This document shows positions 55,018 to 63,469 of a DNA stretch of 64,000 nucleotides, piece by piece; position 1 is the first letter of the stretch; every line of letters starts with the position of its first letter. The notes beneath the pieces were generated by a model that was given only the letters and a program-made list of their open reading frames with translations, did not search any database and was not told the origin of the DNA. The position numbers and the translations under genes were made by a program. Source of the stretch: Lentzea fradiae (GTDB lineage: Bacteria > Actinomycetota > Actinomycetes > Mycobacteriales > Pseudonocardiaceae); the NCBI RefSeq assembly GCF_900100955.1, contig NZ_FNCC01000013.1, positions 1-64,000 on the forward strand. The letters run 5' to 3'.

Positions 55018-56268
55018 ATGCCTGACACGTCCCGCCTGGTCCCCCGTCGCGCCGAGTCGCTGGTTCATGAGGCGCTTGAGGACACGCGTGTTGTCCTGGT
55101 CAACGGTGCTCGGCAGGTGGGCAAGAGCACGCTGACCAGGCTCGCCACAGATCGTCAGCCCACAGTGCTACGTCTTCTCGACGACCCGGCGACGCTACGC
55201 GCTGCCAAGGACGACCCCACCGGGTTCGTCGAGCACGACAGTCTGATGGTCATCGACGAGATCCAGCTGGTTCCGGAGCTTCTGCAGCCGATCAAGGTGT
55301 CCGTGGATCTGGATCCCACTCCAGGCCGCTACCTCTTGACGGGCTCATCACGGATCCTCGCCATGCGAACCCTCCCGGACGCACTACCCGGACGTATGGA
55401 GGTAATCGAGCTTTGGCCATTCTCCCAGGGAGAGATGCATGGCTCTCCTGACCGATTCATAGACGCCGCGTTCCGGCATGGCCCTCGAATCGACCACTCG
55501 TCGGAACTGCGGCGCCGGGACTACCTCGAACGTCTCGTTGTCGGTGGCTTCCCGGAAGCCACGCGTCGCACCCCTCGCCGGCGGACAGCCTTCTTCGACT
55601 CCTACCTGTCCACCTTGATCGAACGTGACGTCCTGGAGCTCGCAAGCATCGAGCGCCGGGGCGACTTGCTCAAACTGGTCGCCCTGCTGGCCGGGCGCGC
55701 TGGCGGCCTGTTGGAGCCGACCGTTCTCGCCTCTCAATCCGGTATCCCGCGGACCACTCTGATCCGCTATCTGGAGTTGCTGGCGTCGGTCTTTCTCATC
55801 AAGAGCATCCCCGCATGGTCGTCCGGTCAGACACGCCGTGCCGTGGGCACACCCAAACTCGCGCTCGTGGACACCGGGATCGCGTGTCACCTCATCGGTC
55901 AAGATCCTGTACGACTCGGTGAGCCGGGCGGAGCCGCAGGATCCATGATGGAGAACTTCGTAGTCATGGAACTCGCTCGCCAACTCACATGGTCCGAAGA
56001 GCGTGGACGGCTTTATCACTACCGCACCAAGGAGAAGCAGGAGGTTGACGCTGTCATCGAGACACCGGACGGCCGAGTGATCGGGGTTGAGGTCAAAGCC
56101 GGGGCGACCGTGCGCACTGAGGACCTCACCGGCCTGCGAAATCTGGCCAACCACTTGGGAGATCGGTTCGTCGCTGGATATGTGCTCTACGCCGGCCAGC
56201 AGACCCTGCCGTTCGGCGAGAAGATCAGGGCCCTGCCACTTGACGCGCTGTGGCGCCTCTCCCCGTAG
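55018..56268 (+). CDS. AAA ATPase with DUF4143 domain
   Basis: In this 416-residue protein, the N-terminal AAA_14 ATPase has Walker A NGARQVGKSTLTRL near residue 30 and Walker B LMVIDEIQLVPELL near 75, plus sensor LLTGSSR. The C-terminal DUF4143 region contains a PD-(D/E)xK-nuclease-like pattern, EVDAVIETPDGRVIGVEVKAG (Asp, then Glu-x-Lys). These ATPases are widespread, often on mobile DNA, with no settled function. The gene is less GC-rich than its neighbours and is bracketed by the 121-bp repeats. ATG 55018 lies 29 bp after the 23-bp repeat array, which probably controls it. Confidence 0.9.
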   Translation: MPDTSRLVPRRAESLVHEALEDTRVVLVNGARQVGKSTLTRLATDRQPTVLRLLDDPATLRAAKDDPTGFVEHDSLMVIDEIQLVPELLQPIKVSVDLDPTPGRYLLTGSSRILAMRTLPDALPGRMEVIELWPFSQGEMHGSPDRFIDAAFRHGPRIDHSSELRRRDYLERLVVGGFPEATRRTPRRRTAFFDSYLSTLIERDVLELASIERRGDLLKLVALLAGRAGGLLEPTVLASQSGIPRTTLIRYLELLASVFLIKSIPAWSSGQTRRAVGTPKLALVDTGIACHLIGQDPVRLGEPGGAAGSMMENFVVMELARQLTWSEERGRLYHYRTKEKQEVDAVIETPDGRVIGVEVKAGATVRTEDLTGLRNLANHLGDRFVAGYVLYAGQQTLPFGEKIRALPLDALWRLSP

Positions 56269-56296
56269 GACATCTGACGCTGATGTTCACCGCTAG

Positions 56297-56417
56297 CGAG
56301 GACCGGCTGTTCGCGGTGCTGCCCGACGAGACGTGGTTCTACCCCGGCCACTGCGACGACTCGACGCTCGGCAAGGAACGCCCGTCGCTCGCGGAGTGGC
56401 GCGCACGCAGCTGGTGA
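56297..56417 (+). pseudogene. duplicated 3' fragment of the MBL-fold gene (right repeat copy)
   Basis: This 121-bp fragment encodes the last 40 codons of the MBL protein in frame to a TGA. The metal-ligand region PGHGDD has become PGHCDD and the end reads RARSW instead of RARGW. There is no start codon of its own. It is followed by a strong terminator, so this is probably the displaced original 3' end of the gene at 53904. Confidence 0.85.
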
Positions 56418-56424
56418 CGCGAAC

Positions 56425-56450
56425 CGGGAGCCCGCCGATGCGGGCTCCCG
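56425..56450. terminator. terminator behind the displaced MBL 3' end
   Basis: CGGGAGCCCG (56425-56434) pairs with CGGGCTCCCG (56441-56450) around CCGATG. It serves the MBL transcript (plus strand) and probably the small gene at 56459-56605 (minus strand). Confidence 0.75.
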
Positions 56451-56458
56451 CAGAACGT

Positions 56459-56605
56459 TCAGCTACGACCGCGCTCCCACGGGTCCGAGTCGCCCACGCG
56501 ATCCTCGTCACCGAAGAACTCATCGGCCTCCTGGCGCATGCGGACGTAATCGACCGGGGTCAGGTCCTTGTGTCGTTCGGCGATCTCAACACCGTTCCGC
56601 GTCAC
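56459..56605 (-). CDS. 48-aa acidic protein of unknown function
   Basis: Starting at GTG 56605, with AAGGAAG 11 nt upstream, a 48-residue frame reads VTRNGVEIAERHKDLTPVDY and continues through VRMRQEADEFFGDEDR to DSDPWERGRS. It is acidic, with a helical N-terminal half, and resembles small antitoxin-like or regulatory proteins only in size and charge. It follows the gene at 56653-57246 on the same strand (47-bp gap) and ends 8 bp before the terminator stem. I recognise no family. Confidence 0.6.
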   Translation of the reverse strand: MTRNGVEIAERHKDLTPVDYVRMRQEADEFFGDEDRVGDSDPWERGRS

Positions 56606-56652
56606 GTCTCACCGCTTCCTTGACCGTATCTTCGAGCACTTCATCGCACGTC

Positions 56653-57246
56653 TCAGCGATCGAGGGCGTCCAGCAGGTCCAGGTAGCCGGTCGTCGTCCG
56701 CCACAACGCGTCCGCGTGCGGCGTCAGCTTCCCCGGACTCCACCGCTTGTCGGTGTACACCTGGTTCACCCGGCGCAGCGCCGCCAGGCTCACGGCCAGC
56801 TCGTCCTCCAGCCGTGCGCGCAGCTCCTCCGGTGAGGGCTCCGGCAGCCGGACCAGCTCGGCGGTGCCGTCGCTGATGGCGACCAGCGCCTCCTCGGAGA
56901 CGCCACCGGCCCGGCTCCACACCAGGGCGGGCCGGGTGATCTCGTGGTTCCACACGGGGGCGTGGGCTGAGCGCCAGCGGGCGATGATCGGGTTGCGCGA
57001 CATCCGCGTGGAGTTCGCCCAGTGTTCGGCGCCGACCGGCTCGGTGCGCCAGGGGACCTCGTCGACCGGGACGTCCGCGACCACGGCCACCTCGATGGCG
57101 TCCAGGTCGCGCGGCACGCCGAGCAGGTCGCCGAACGCCCACAGCTCGACCACGTCGAAGCGGAAGACGGGGCTGGGCGGCTCCGCGCACTTCTCGACGA
57201 GCTCGGTCAGGTGGTGCACTGCTCGGGTCCACTTCACCCGCGTCAT
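56653..57246 (-). CDS. conserved-looking protein of unknown function
   Basis: This 197-residue soluble protein starts [20 protein letters not shown]. It contains [20 protein letters not shown] and [14 protein letters not shown], faintly reminiscent of nucleotidyltransferase-like folds, then a Trp-rich stretch ([17 protein letters not shown]) and a C-terminal helical region ([20 protein letters not shown]). Start codons of this gene and the divergent amidase are only 17 bp apart. No motif is strong enough to assign a role. Confidence 0.75.
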   Translation of the reverse strand: MTRVKWTRAVHHLTELVEKCAEPPSPVFRFDVVELWAFGDLLGVPRDLDAIEVAVVADVPVDEVPWRTEPVGAEHWANSTRMSRNPIIARWRSAHAPVWNHEITRPALVWSRAGGVSEEALVAISDGTAELVRLPEPSPEELRARLEDELAVSLAALRRVNQVYTDKRWSPGKLTPHADALWRTTTGYLDLLDALDR

Positions 57247-57263
57247 TCTGCTGGAGGCGCACC

Positions 57264-58214
57264 ATCGACCCGGTTTCGGCCGCCCTGGCCCGGCTGGACG
57301 CCGTGGAACCGCGGCTGTGCGCGTTCCACGAGGTGTTCCGCTCGCCTGTGCGGAACGTCGACCCGTCGCTGCCGCTCGCCGGGGTGCCGATCGCGGTGAA
57401 ACGGGGCGAGCGCCGGAGTCACCGGGAGGCGTTGACGGCTCTCGGGTGCGTGCCGATCGGGTTGACGACGACGCCTGACGGCAGCACTCCGTGGCAGACG
57501 TGGGGCCGCAACTCCCGCGGTGTCACGCGCAACCCGTGGAACCCGGACCGGACGCCCGGCGGTTCGTCCGCGGGGTCGGCGGTCGCGGTGGCGGCCGGGG
57601 TCGTGCCGCTGGCCACGGGGGTCGACGGCGCGGGGTCCATCCGCATTCCGGCGGCGTGGTGCGGGGTGCTGGGGCTGAAGACGACGTCCTCGGAACGGGC
57701 CGCGGTCGGCGTGTTCACCCGCGACGTGGACCTGCTCGCGACCTACCTCGGCGTCTCCGGAACCGGCGAGCCGACTGCCGTCTGGTCAAACGACCTGGGG
57801 TTCGCGGAGGTGGACGACGAGCAGGTGGAGATCGCCTGGCGCGCCGCCGCTCCGTTGCGGCCGCGGCCTGTCCCGCTCGTGCTGCGCGACCCGGCGGAGG
57901 ACTGGTACGCGCACCGGTGCGGCCCGAACCCCGCGCTGGACGAGCTGTTCGAGACCACCGACCTGCTGCTCACCCCGGCGACGCCTGGTCCCCCGCACGG
58001 CCACGACGGGCCGGGGGCGCGCGTCAACACGGCGTTGACCTGGGCGTTCAACCTCAGCGGCCATCCGGCGATCAGCATCCCGGCCGGGTTCGACTCCGCC
58101 GGTCTGCCGGTCGGGCTGCAGGCCGTGGCACGGCACGGACGTGAGGCGGACCTGGTCGCGGCGGCCCGCGCCGTGCTCGGAACCACGTCGCCACCGCTCG
58201 CCTCGATCGGGTGA
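57264..58214 (+). CDS. amidase-signature family hydrolase (short form)
   Basis: The amidase-signature core is present: catalytic Lys in GVPIAVKRG, the Gly/Ser-rich block [16 protein letters not shown] and the nucleophile region [21 protein letters not shown], so the Ser-cisSer-Lys triad is intact. At about 316 residues it is shorter than the usual 420-500, with a compressed middle part. The first standard start is GTG 57303. However, a perfect GGAGG stands 6 nt before an in-frame ATC at 57264, which restores the normal N-terminus [19 protein letters not shown] give the ATC start with caution. Confidence 0.82.
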   Translation: MDPVSAALARLDAVEPRLCAFHEVFRSPVRNVDPSLPLAGVPIAVKRGERRSHREALTALGCVPIGLTTTPDGSTPWQTWGRNSRGVTRNPWNPDRTPGGSSAGSAVAVAAGVVPLATGVDGAGSIRIPAAWCGVLGLKTTSSERAAVGVFTRDVDLLATYLGVSGTGEPTAVWSNDLGFAEVDDEQVEIAWRAAAPLRPRPVPLVLRDPAEDWYAHRCGPNPALDELFETTDLLLTPATPGPPHGHDGPGARVNTALTWAFNLSGHPAISIPAGFDSAGLPVGLQAVARHGREADLVAAARAVLGTTSPPLASIG

Positions 58215-58279
58215 TTTGCTCCCGTTCGACCTCGGCGAGCTGGGTCTGTGCGCTGGGCTCGTGGCTTGAGGAGGCTGAC

Positions 58280-58921
58280 GTGGGACGACGAATCGGCGGT
58301 GCCGGCGGAGGCTCGGATCCGGCGGGCAAGAGCGGCGCCGTGGTGGCCGCGGGGGTGCTGGCGGTGTCGCTCGCGGCGGGCGGTGGGATGTTCGTCAGTG
58401 GAGGCGCGGCGACTGATCCTGCTGGGGTGAACCTCAACAAGGCGAGGTATGAGGGCAGGAAGTCGGCCCGCAAAGGTGATGCCGACGGGGCGTGGCGTCA
58501 GTTGAACATGCGCACGCTGAAGCACACCGCCAGGCAGGCGGCAGAGTGCATAACGCACTCCTTCGGCCAGGTGCAAGTCCACTTCACGCGCAACCCGTGC
58601 ACGTCGCTAGACCGATCACTGTTCGTCATCGGTGACGACAACGGTGCTGTCGCCGTCGTGTCCGTGGTGTGGGTCGGCTTCCGGACCCGGCGCGACGCGC
58701 GCGAGTTCAAGGAGTTGATCGACGTGCACGGCACGGGCGACGTCAGACCGCTCGCCACGCCGTTGCTCGATCTGGCAGACATCCGTTTCACCGGCCTGCA
58801 CTACCAATCCCGGCCGGACGGCAACACGGTCGTCATCGCCGAAACGGAACCCACGTCGGGACGCGCGAGCGGCGAAATGCTGGACGTGATGGCCGACGTG
58901 GCGAGCTGGTTGCCGCGTTGA
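58280..58921 (+). CDS. single-TM membrane protein of unknown function
   Basis: This 213-residue protein has a GTG start at 58280 with GAGGAGG upstream. A Gly-rich basic N-terminus precedes one hydrophobic segment (about 20-43, SGAVVAAGVLAVSLAAGGGM), then an extracytoplasmic domain with two cysteines (AAECITHS, RNPCTS) and a beta-rich core FVIGDDNGAVAVVSVVWVGF. Codon usage is ordinary. No family is recognised. Confidence 0.78.
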   Translation: MGRRIGGAGGGSDPAGKSGAVVAAGVLAVSLAAGGGMFVSGGAATDPAGVNLNKARYEGRKSARKGDADGAWRQLNMRTLKHTARQAAECITHSFGQVQVHFTRNPCTSLDRSLFVIGDDNGAVAVVSVVWVGFRTRRDAREFKELIDVHGTGDVRPLATPLLDLADIRFTGLHYQSRPDGNTVVIAETEPTSGRASGEMLDVMADVASWLPR

Positions 58922-58968
58922 GCCTCCACCGGTCCGGGCGCAGACACCCGTCGGTAGCCTCCTGACGC

Positions 58969-59661
58969 ATGGCGGTCGAGATCTACACCGACGGTGCGTG
59001 CAGCCCCAACCCCGGACCGGGCGGATGGGGTGCCGTGCTGCGCTACGGCGAGCACGAGAAGGACATGTACGGCGGCGACATCGGCCCCACGACGAACAAC
59101 CGCATGGAACTGATGGCGCCCATCATGGCGTTGGAGAGCCTGACGCGTCCGTCCACCGTGAACCTCTACACGGACAGCACCTACGTGCGGAACGGGATCA
59201 CCTCGTGGGTGCACGGGTGGAAGGCGAACGGCTGGCTCACGAAGTCCCGTGAGCCGGTCAAGAACGCCGACCTGTGGCGCCGGCTGGAGGAGGCCGCGAA
59301 CCGGCACGAGGTCGAGTGGCACTGGGTGAAGGGCCACGCCGGTCACCCGGAGAACGAGCGCGCCGACCGGCTCGCCGTGCGCGGGGTGGAGGAGGTGACC
59401 GGGCGGGAGGTCACGCAGCCGCAGGCGAAACCGAAGAAGGTCAAGCCGAAGCAGCCGCGTGAGCTGTCCGGTCAGCCGTGCGGGGCGGTCACGAAGAAGG
59501 GCACGCCCTGCCCGATCACGGCCGGCAAGAACGGGTTGTGCCACGTGCACGATCCCGCGTTGCAGTGCGGTGCGCTCACCAAGAAGGGCGTGCCGTGCAC
59601 CATCGCGACCGGCGGTGGCCGGTGCGAGTACCACCAGGACGCGCTCGAACTGTTCAGCTGA
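58969..59661 (+). CDS. rnhA: ribonuclease HI with tandem Cys/His C-terminal modules
   Basis: Residues 1-140 are a complete RNase HI, with catalytic D8 ([11 protein letters not shown]), E47 (NNRMELMA), D69 ([10 protein letters not shown]) and D133 (ENERADRLA). It cuts the RNA strand of RNA-DNA hybrids. A Lys/Pro linker (150-165) leads to two ~24-residue modules, C171-x9-C181-x9-C191-x2-H194 and C200-x9-C210-x8-C219-x2-H222. Both contain the motif TKKG-x-PC. They look like small zinc-binding knuckles and probably aid nucleic-acid binding. Confidence 0.92.
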   Translation: MAVEIYTDGACSPNPGPGGWGAVLRYGEHEKDMYGGDIGPTTNNRMELMAPIMALESLTRPSTVNLYTDSTYVRNGITSWVHGWKANGWLTKSREPVKNADLWRRLEEAANRHEVEWHWVKGHAGHPENERADRLAVRGVEEVTGREVTQPQAKPKKVKPKQPRELSGQPCGAVTKKGTPCPITAGKNGLCHVHDPALQCGALTKKGVPCTIATGGGRCEYHQDALELFS

Positions 59662-59682
59662 CGCCGTCGTCGCGGAGCAGGC

Positions 59683-60819
59683 TCACCGCAGGACCTTCGC
59701 CAGCCGCCTCAGCCCTTCCTCGATCTCCGCGGGAGTGTTGGTGGTGAAGGACATCCGGAACGTCGCGGGGTCCGGCGTCGTCGCGAAGAACGGTGCGCCG
59801 GGCACGAAGGCCACGTCGTGGTTCAGCGCTTCGCGGAGCAGGGTGGCGCTGTCGGCGTCGCCGGGCAGGCGCAGCCACACGAACATGCCGCCGTCCGGGT
59901 CGCTCCACGTCGTTCCGTCGGGCACGGTGGACGGCAGGGCGGCGATCATCGCGTCACGGCGGGTGCCGTACTCGATGCACAGGCGGGCCACGTGTGCGTC
60001 CAGGTCGTTGTGGGACAGGTAGGCCGCGGCCGCTGCCTGGTCCACGGTGGACGTGTGGAGGTCGGTGGCCTGCTTCACGATCACGAGCGTGCGGAGCAGG
60101 TCCTCGGGGGCGCGCAGCCAGCCCAGGCGCATTCCGGGCGCGCCGATCTTGGAGAAGCTGCCGAGGTAGACGGTCCTGTCGCTGTGCGAGGCGATCGGGG
60201 CGACGGCGGAGCCGCGGTAGCGCAGTTCTCCGTACGGGTCGTCTTCCACGACCCAGAAGCCGTGCTCCTCGGCCATCGCGGCGACGGCGGCGCGGCGGGA
60301 CTCCGACAGGGTGCGGCCGGTCGGGTTCGCGAAGGTGGGCACCAGGTAGAGCAGCGTCGGGCGTTCGCGTTCGACGACGTCGCGGAGTGACTCGGGGTCC
60401 AGGCCGTCCTCGTCGCTCGCCACGGGGACGATCCGGACGCCCGCCAGTTGGAAGCACTGCAAGGCGGCCAGGTACGTCGGTTCCTCGACCGCGACGACGT
60501 CGCCGGGCTCCAGGAGCGCCGTGGTCACCAGCGACAGCGCCTGCTGGGAGCCGGTGGTGATCAGGACGTCCGAGGTGGGCAGCCCGCGCCGGGTCAGGCG
60601 GTCCGAGACGAGCGCGCGCAGTGCCCGGTTGCCCTCCGTGGGCGCGTACTGCAGCACCGAGCGGTCCTGCAGCGCGAGGTCGTACGCGGCGCGCAGGGCG
60701 GGCACGTCGAACAGCTCGGGCGCGGGCAGGCCGCCCGCGAAGGAGATCACCTCCGGGCGCGAGGTCAGCGCGAGCAGGTCGCGCACCGGAGAGCTGGCCA
60801 CGGAGAGGGTGCGGGGCAT
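59683..60819 (-). CDS. PLP-dependent aminotransferase (class I/II, MocR/LysN-like)
   Basis: In this 378-residue fold-type I enzyme, FAGGLPAPELFD is typical of 2-aminoadipate/LysN-type transaminases. LITTGSQQALSLV, YLVPTFANPTGRTLS and the PLP-Lys block YLGSFSKIGAPGMRLGW complete the active site. The donor and acceptor are unknown. ATG 60819 was chosen because upstream sequence lacks family features. It diverges from the ArsR gene with 89 bp between starts. Confidence 0.92.
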   Translation of the reverse strand: MPRTLSVASSPVRDLLALTSRPEVISFAGGLPAPELFDVPALRAAYDLALQDRSVLQYAPTEGNRALRALVSDRLTRRGLPTSDVLITTGSQQALSLVTTALLEPGDVVAVEEPTYLAALQCFQLAGVRIVPVASDEDGLDPESLRDVVERERPTLLYLVPTFANPTGRTLSESRRAAVAAMAEEHGFWVVEDDPYGELRYRGSAVAPIASHSDRTVYLGSFSKIGAPGMRLGWLRAPEDLLRTLVIVKQATDLHTSTVDQAAAAAYLSHNDLDAHVARLCIEYGTRRDAMIAALPSTVPDGTTWSDPDGGMFVWLRLPGDADSATLLREALNHDVAFVPGAPFFATTPDPATFRMSFTTNTPAEIEEGLRRLAKVLR

Positions 60820-60872
60820 GGACGAGACGCTATCCGCCGGGGGTGGCCAGGAGAACGCCCCTTCCCGGTGAC

Positions 60873-60905
60873 TGGACACGTATATTGCCCTCTGGCTATA
60901 TTGCC
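60873..60905 (+). promoter_or_regulatory. ArsR promoter/operator, leaderless
   Basis: TGGACA (60873-60878), an 18-bp spacer and TATATT (60897-60902) end 6 bp before ATG 60909, so the transcript should start at or next to the ATG. TATATTGCC occurs twice (60881-60889 and 60897-60905), and with the GGCTATA between them forms an imperfect palindrome. This is probably the site where the ArsR protein represses itself. Confidence 0.65.
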
Positions 60906-60908
60906 GAC

Positions 60909-61220
60909 ATGGCATCTACTTTTGCCGCGCTGGCGGACCCGAGCCGCCGGGAGATCCTCGACCTGTTGCGCGAGCGCGAACGGCCGGTCGGCTACCTGGT
61001 CGAGCGGCTGACGCTCGCCCAGCCGACCGTCTCGAAGCACCTGAAGGTGTTGCGCGAGGCCGGTCTGGTCGAGGTGCGCACCGAGGCGCAGCGGCGCTGG
61101 TACCGGGTCTCCCCCGGACCGCTCGCGGAGGTCGACGCCTGGCTCGCGCCGTACCGGCGGATGTGGGAGAAGAGCCTGGACGCGCTGGAACGACGACTCG
61201 ACGAGATCGAAGGGGACTGA
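60909..61220 (+). CDS. ArsR-family transcriptional regulator
   Basis: In this 103-residue winged-helix protein, TFAALADPSRREILDLLRER and VGYLVERLTLAQPTVSKHLK followed by VLREAGLVEV are the ArsR/SmtB HTH. No metal-binding Cys cluster is visible, so it belongs to the group paired with AHSA1/SRPBCC genes rather than metal sensors. The SRPBCC gene begins 2 bp after its stop. The mRNA appears leaderless. Confidence 0.93.
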   Translation: MASTFAALADPSRREILDLLRERERPVGYLVERLTLAQPTVSKHLKVLREAGLVEVRTEAQRRWYRVSPGPLAEVDAWLAPYRRMWEKSLDALERRLDEIEGD

Positions 61221-61222
61221 CC

Positions 61223-62098
61223 GTGGACGTCGAACTGCGGATGATCAAGGGCAGGCCGGTGTTGCGCTTCGAGCGCGAGCTGCGGCACTCGCCCGAGAAG
61301 GTCTGGCGGGTCGTCACCGACCCCTCCGAGATGCGGCACTGGTTCCCGGCCGAGGTCGAGCTGGACGGCCGGAAGATGCGCTTCACGTTCCCGGAGGCGG
61401 CGCCCGTCGACGCCGACGGCGGCGAGGGCGAGCTGATCGAGTCCGACCCGCCGAAGGTGTTCGCGTTCCGCTGGGAGCAGGACGTGCTGCGGTTCGAGCT
61501 CCTGCCCCGCGAGGACGGCTGCCTGCTGGTCCTCACCGTGGCCGTGACGTCGCGGCTCAGCGTCGGCCGCGACACTCCCGGCTGGATCGGCTGCCTCGAC
61601 GCGCTGGAGGCCCACGCCGATGGCAGGCCGTTCGAGCCGGTGACGGACCACCTGCCGCTGATCGAGCACTACGTCCGGGAGTTCGGTCTCGACCTGGGCA
61701 CCGACGAACCGGAGGGCGTGCGGTTCGTCCGCGACCTGGTCTGGGCCCCGCTGGACGACGTCTGGCGGCTCCTCACCGACGGCGGCGCGGACACCGTGCC
61801 GGCCCGTGCCGCGCACCCCGGCCTGACGCCCGGCCGGGTCACGAAGGCGGAGGCGCCCCGGCTGCTGGAGTACGAGTGGCTGCGAGACGGCGAACCGCAG
61901 GGCGTGGTGCGCTGGGAGTTCGAGCACGTGCCGTTGCAGGGCACCACGGTCACGCTGACCCAGGAGAACGCGCACGGGCCCGAGGCTCTCGCGGCCTGGC
62001 ACGTGCACCTGGAACTGTTCTTCGCGGCCATCCAGGGCGTCGAACGCCCGTGGTCCGCCGAACGCGAGGCGGAACTGACCCGGCATTACACCGGTTGA
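61223..62098 (+). CDS. SRPBCC/AHSA1-domain protein
   Basis: In this 291-residue protein, the first half is an AHSA1-like START domain (LRFERELRHSPEKVWRVVTD, PSEMRHWFPAEVELDG) and the second half looks like a second degenerate copy (VRFVRDLVWAPLDDVWRLLT to LRDGEPQGVVRWEFEHVPLQ). ArsR-AHSA1 pairs are common in actinobacteria, but their ligand is unknown. The GTG start at 61223 is preceded by AAGGGGAC. Confidence 0.88.
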   Translation: MDVELRMIKGRPVLRFERELRHSPEKVWRVVTDPSEMRHWFPAEVELDGRKMRFTFPEAAPVDADGGEGELIESDPPKVFAFRWEQDVLRFELLPREDGCLLVLTVAVTSRLSVGRDTPGWIGCLDALEAHADGRPFEPVTDHLPLIEHYVREFGLDLGTDEPEGVRFVRDLVWAPLDDVWRLLTDGGADTVPARAAHPGLTPGRVTKAEAPRLLEYEWLRDGEPQGVVRWEFEHVPLQGTTVTLTQENAHGPEALAAWHVHLELFFAAIQGVERPWSAEREAELTRHYTG

Positions 62099-62159
62099 CC
62101 GGGAAATGCAGCGAAAAGACCGTCGCCGAGCCAGATCGGAAACCGGCGGCAAGAACTGA

Positions 62160-62369
62160 TCAGGCGGCGAGCAGGGCCTGTCCGGCGCTGGTCAGGGCTG
62201 CGCGTCCGGGCCGGGCGCTGATCAGGCCCGCAGTGGTCAGGCGCAGGCCGACGAACTGGTCGGCGCAGCACAGGCCGTCGACGAGCAGGGAGTGTCCGGC
62301 GATCTCACAACGGCCGTCGGCGACGGCTTTGAGAACCGCTCGGTCGCGATGAGTGAGCGAGGCGTTCAT
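62160..62369 (-). CDS. 69-aa actinobacterial protein of unknown function
   Basis: This small protein (MNASLTHRDRAVLKAVADGR, then SLLVDGLCCADQFVG, ending SAGQALLAA) has an excellent ribosome-binding site (AGGAGAAGAAG) ahead of ATG 62369. The layout resembles a winged-helix half: a helix starting RDRAVLKAVADG, a central strand, and a C-terminal LTSAGQALLAA helix as in MarR-like proteins. Neighbouring CC residues could bind metal. I recall similar small proteins in related genera but no function. Confidence 0.7.
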   Translation of the reverse strand: MNASLTHRDRAVLKAVADGRCEIAGHSLLVDGLCCADQFVGLRLTTAGLISARPGRAALTSAGQALLAA

Positions 62370-62397
62370 CTTCTTCTCCTAGCGGTGGAACGTCTAC

Positions 62398-63459
62398 TTA
62401 CTGATACGTCGAAGGAGAAGAGTTCGGTTCGACATTTTCGGAGGAGAATTCCGCGCGGACTCCGAGAAGCCGCACAGCGCGACCGTGGTCGAACCGGTCG
62501 AGCACCACCAGGGCGGCGTCGGCCAGGTCCGACGCGGACGACGTCGGCTCCGGCAGCTTCATCAGGCGCACCTTCGTGAAGAACGGGACGAACCGCACCT
62601 TCACCCCCACCCGCACGACCGGGCGGCCCTCGGCTTCCACGTCCGCCGCCACCTGGTGGGCCAGTGCCACGACCTCGCGCCGGATGTCGTCCAGGGACAC
62701 CAGGTCCTGCTGGAACGTCTTCTCGTGCGAGCGGGACTTCACCACCCACGGCGTCGCGCTCACGGTCGTGTCGCCCGCGCCCCGGCCGAGGTCGTGGAAG
62801 TACGGACCCATCCGCGGGCCGAAGCGCGCGGCCAGGTCGCCCACCGGCGCGGTGGCCAGGTCCGTCACGGTCACGAGGCCCATCTCGGCCAGCTTGCGCT
62901 CGGTCTTCGCGCCGACGCCCCACAGCGCGGACGTCGGCCGGTGACCCATCACCTCCACCCAGTTGTCCCTCGTCAGGGTGAACACACCGGCGGGCTTGCC
63001 GAACTCGGTGGCGATCTTGGCGCGCAGCTTGTTGTCTCCGATGCCGACCGAGCAGTGCAGGCCGGTCCGCCGCAGCACCGCTTCCTGCAGCGACCGGGCT
63101 AGCGCGACCGGGTCGTCGACGGAGGCGCCGACGAACGCCTCGTCCCAGCCCAGCACCTCCACGACCACGGGGAACGACCGCAGCACGGCCATCACGTCCG
63201 CCGACGCCGACTCGTACAGGGTGTGGTCGGCGGGCAGGAAGACGGCGTCGGGGAGCTTCTTGAACGCGGTCCGCAACGGCATCCCGGAGCGGACGCCGAA
63301 CTCGCGCGCCTCGTACGACGCGGTGGCGACGACCGCGCGTTCGGTCGGATCACCGTTGCCGCCCACCACCACGGGCCTGCCGCGCAACGACGGGTCCCGC
63401 AGGACCTCGACCGCCGCGATGAACTGGTCGAGGTCCACGTGCAGGACGTGGTCCGCCAT
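62398..63459 (-). CDS. Y-family DNA polymerase IV, DinB2-like
   Basis: This 353-residue translesion polymerase has catalytic acidic residues D9 and D11 (HVDLDQFIAAVE) and the DE pair in GWDEAFVG, the Y-family block CSVGIGDNKLRAKIATEFGK, a helix-hairpin-helix thumb (TSALWGVGAKTERKLAEMGL) and a little-finger domain near 240-335. The residue aligned with the E. coli DinB steric gate Phe13 is Ile14; GWDEA in place of SIDEA is also a DinB2-clade trait, as in mycobacterial DinB2, which has Leu14 and accepts ribonucleotides. No C-terminal clamp-binding motif is obvious in the Ser-rich tail. It is divergent from the Nudix gene. Confidence 0.9.
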   Translation of the reverse strand: MADHVLHVDLDQFIAAVEVLRDPSLRGRPVVVGGNGDPTERAVVATASYEAREFGVRSGMPLRTAFKKLPDAVFLPADHTLYESASADVMAVLRSFPVVVEVLGWDEAFVGASVDDPVALARSLQEAVLRRTGLHCSVGIGDNKLRAKIATEFGKPAGVFTLTRDNWVEVMGHRPTSALWGVGAKTERKLAEMGLVTVTDLATAPVGDLAARFGPRMGPYFHDLGRGAGDTTVSATPWVVKSRSHEKTFQQDLVSLDDIRREVVALAHQVAADVEAEGRPVVRVGVKVRFVPFFTKVRLMKLPEPTSSASDLADAALVVLDRFDHGRAVRLLGVRAEFSSENVEPNSSPSTYQ

Positions 63460-63469
63460 GCTGGACAGT

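Noticed and set aside
56333-56623. 96-codon plus-strand frame containing the duplicated MBL fragment
   Set aside because: It reads the duplicated DNA in a frame different from the MBL gene and then runs antisense to the 48-aa gene.
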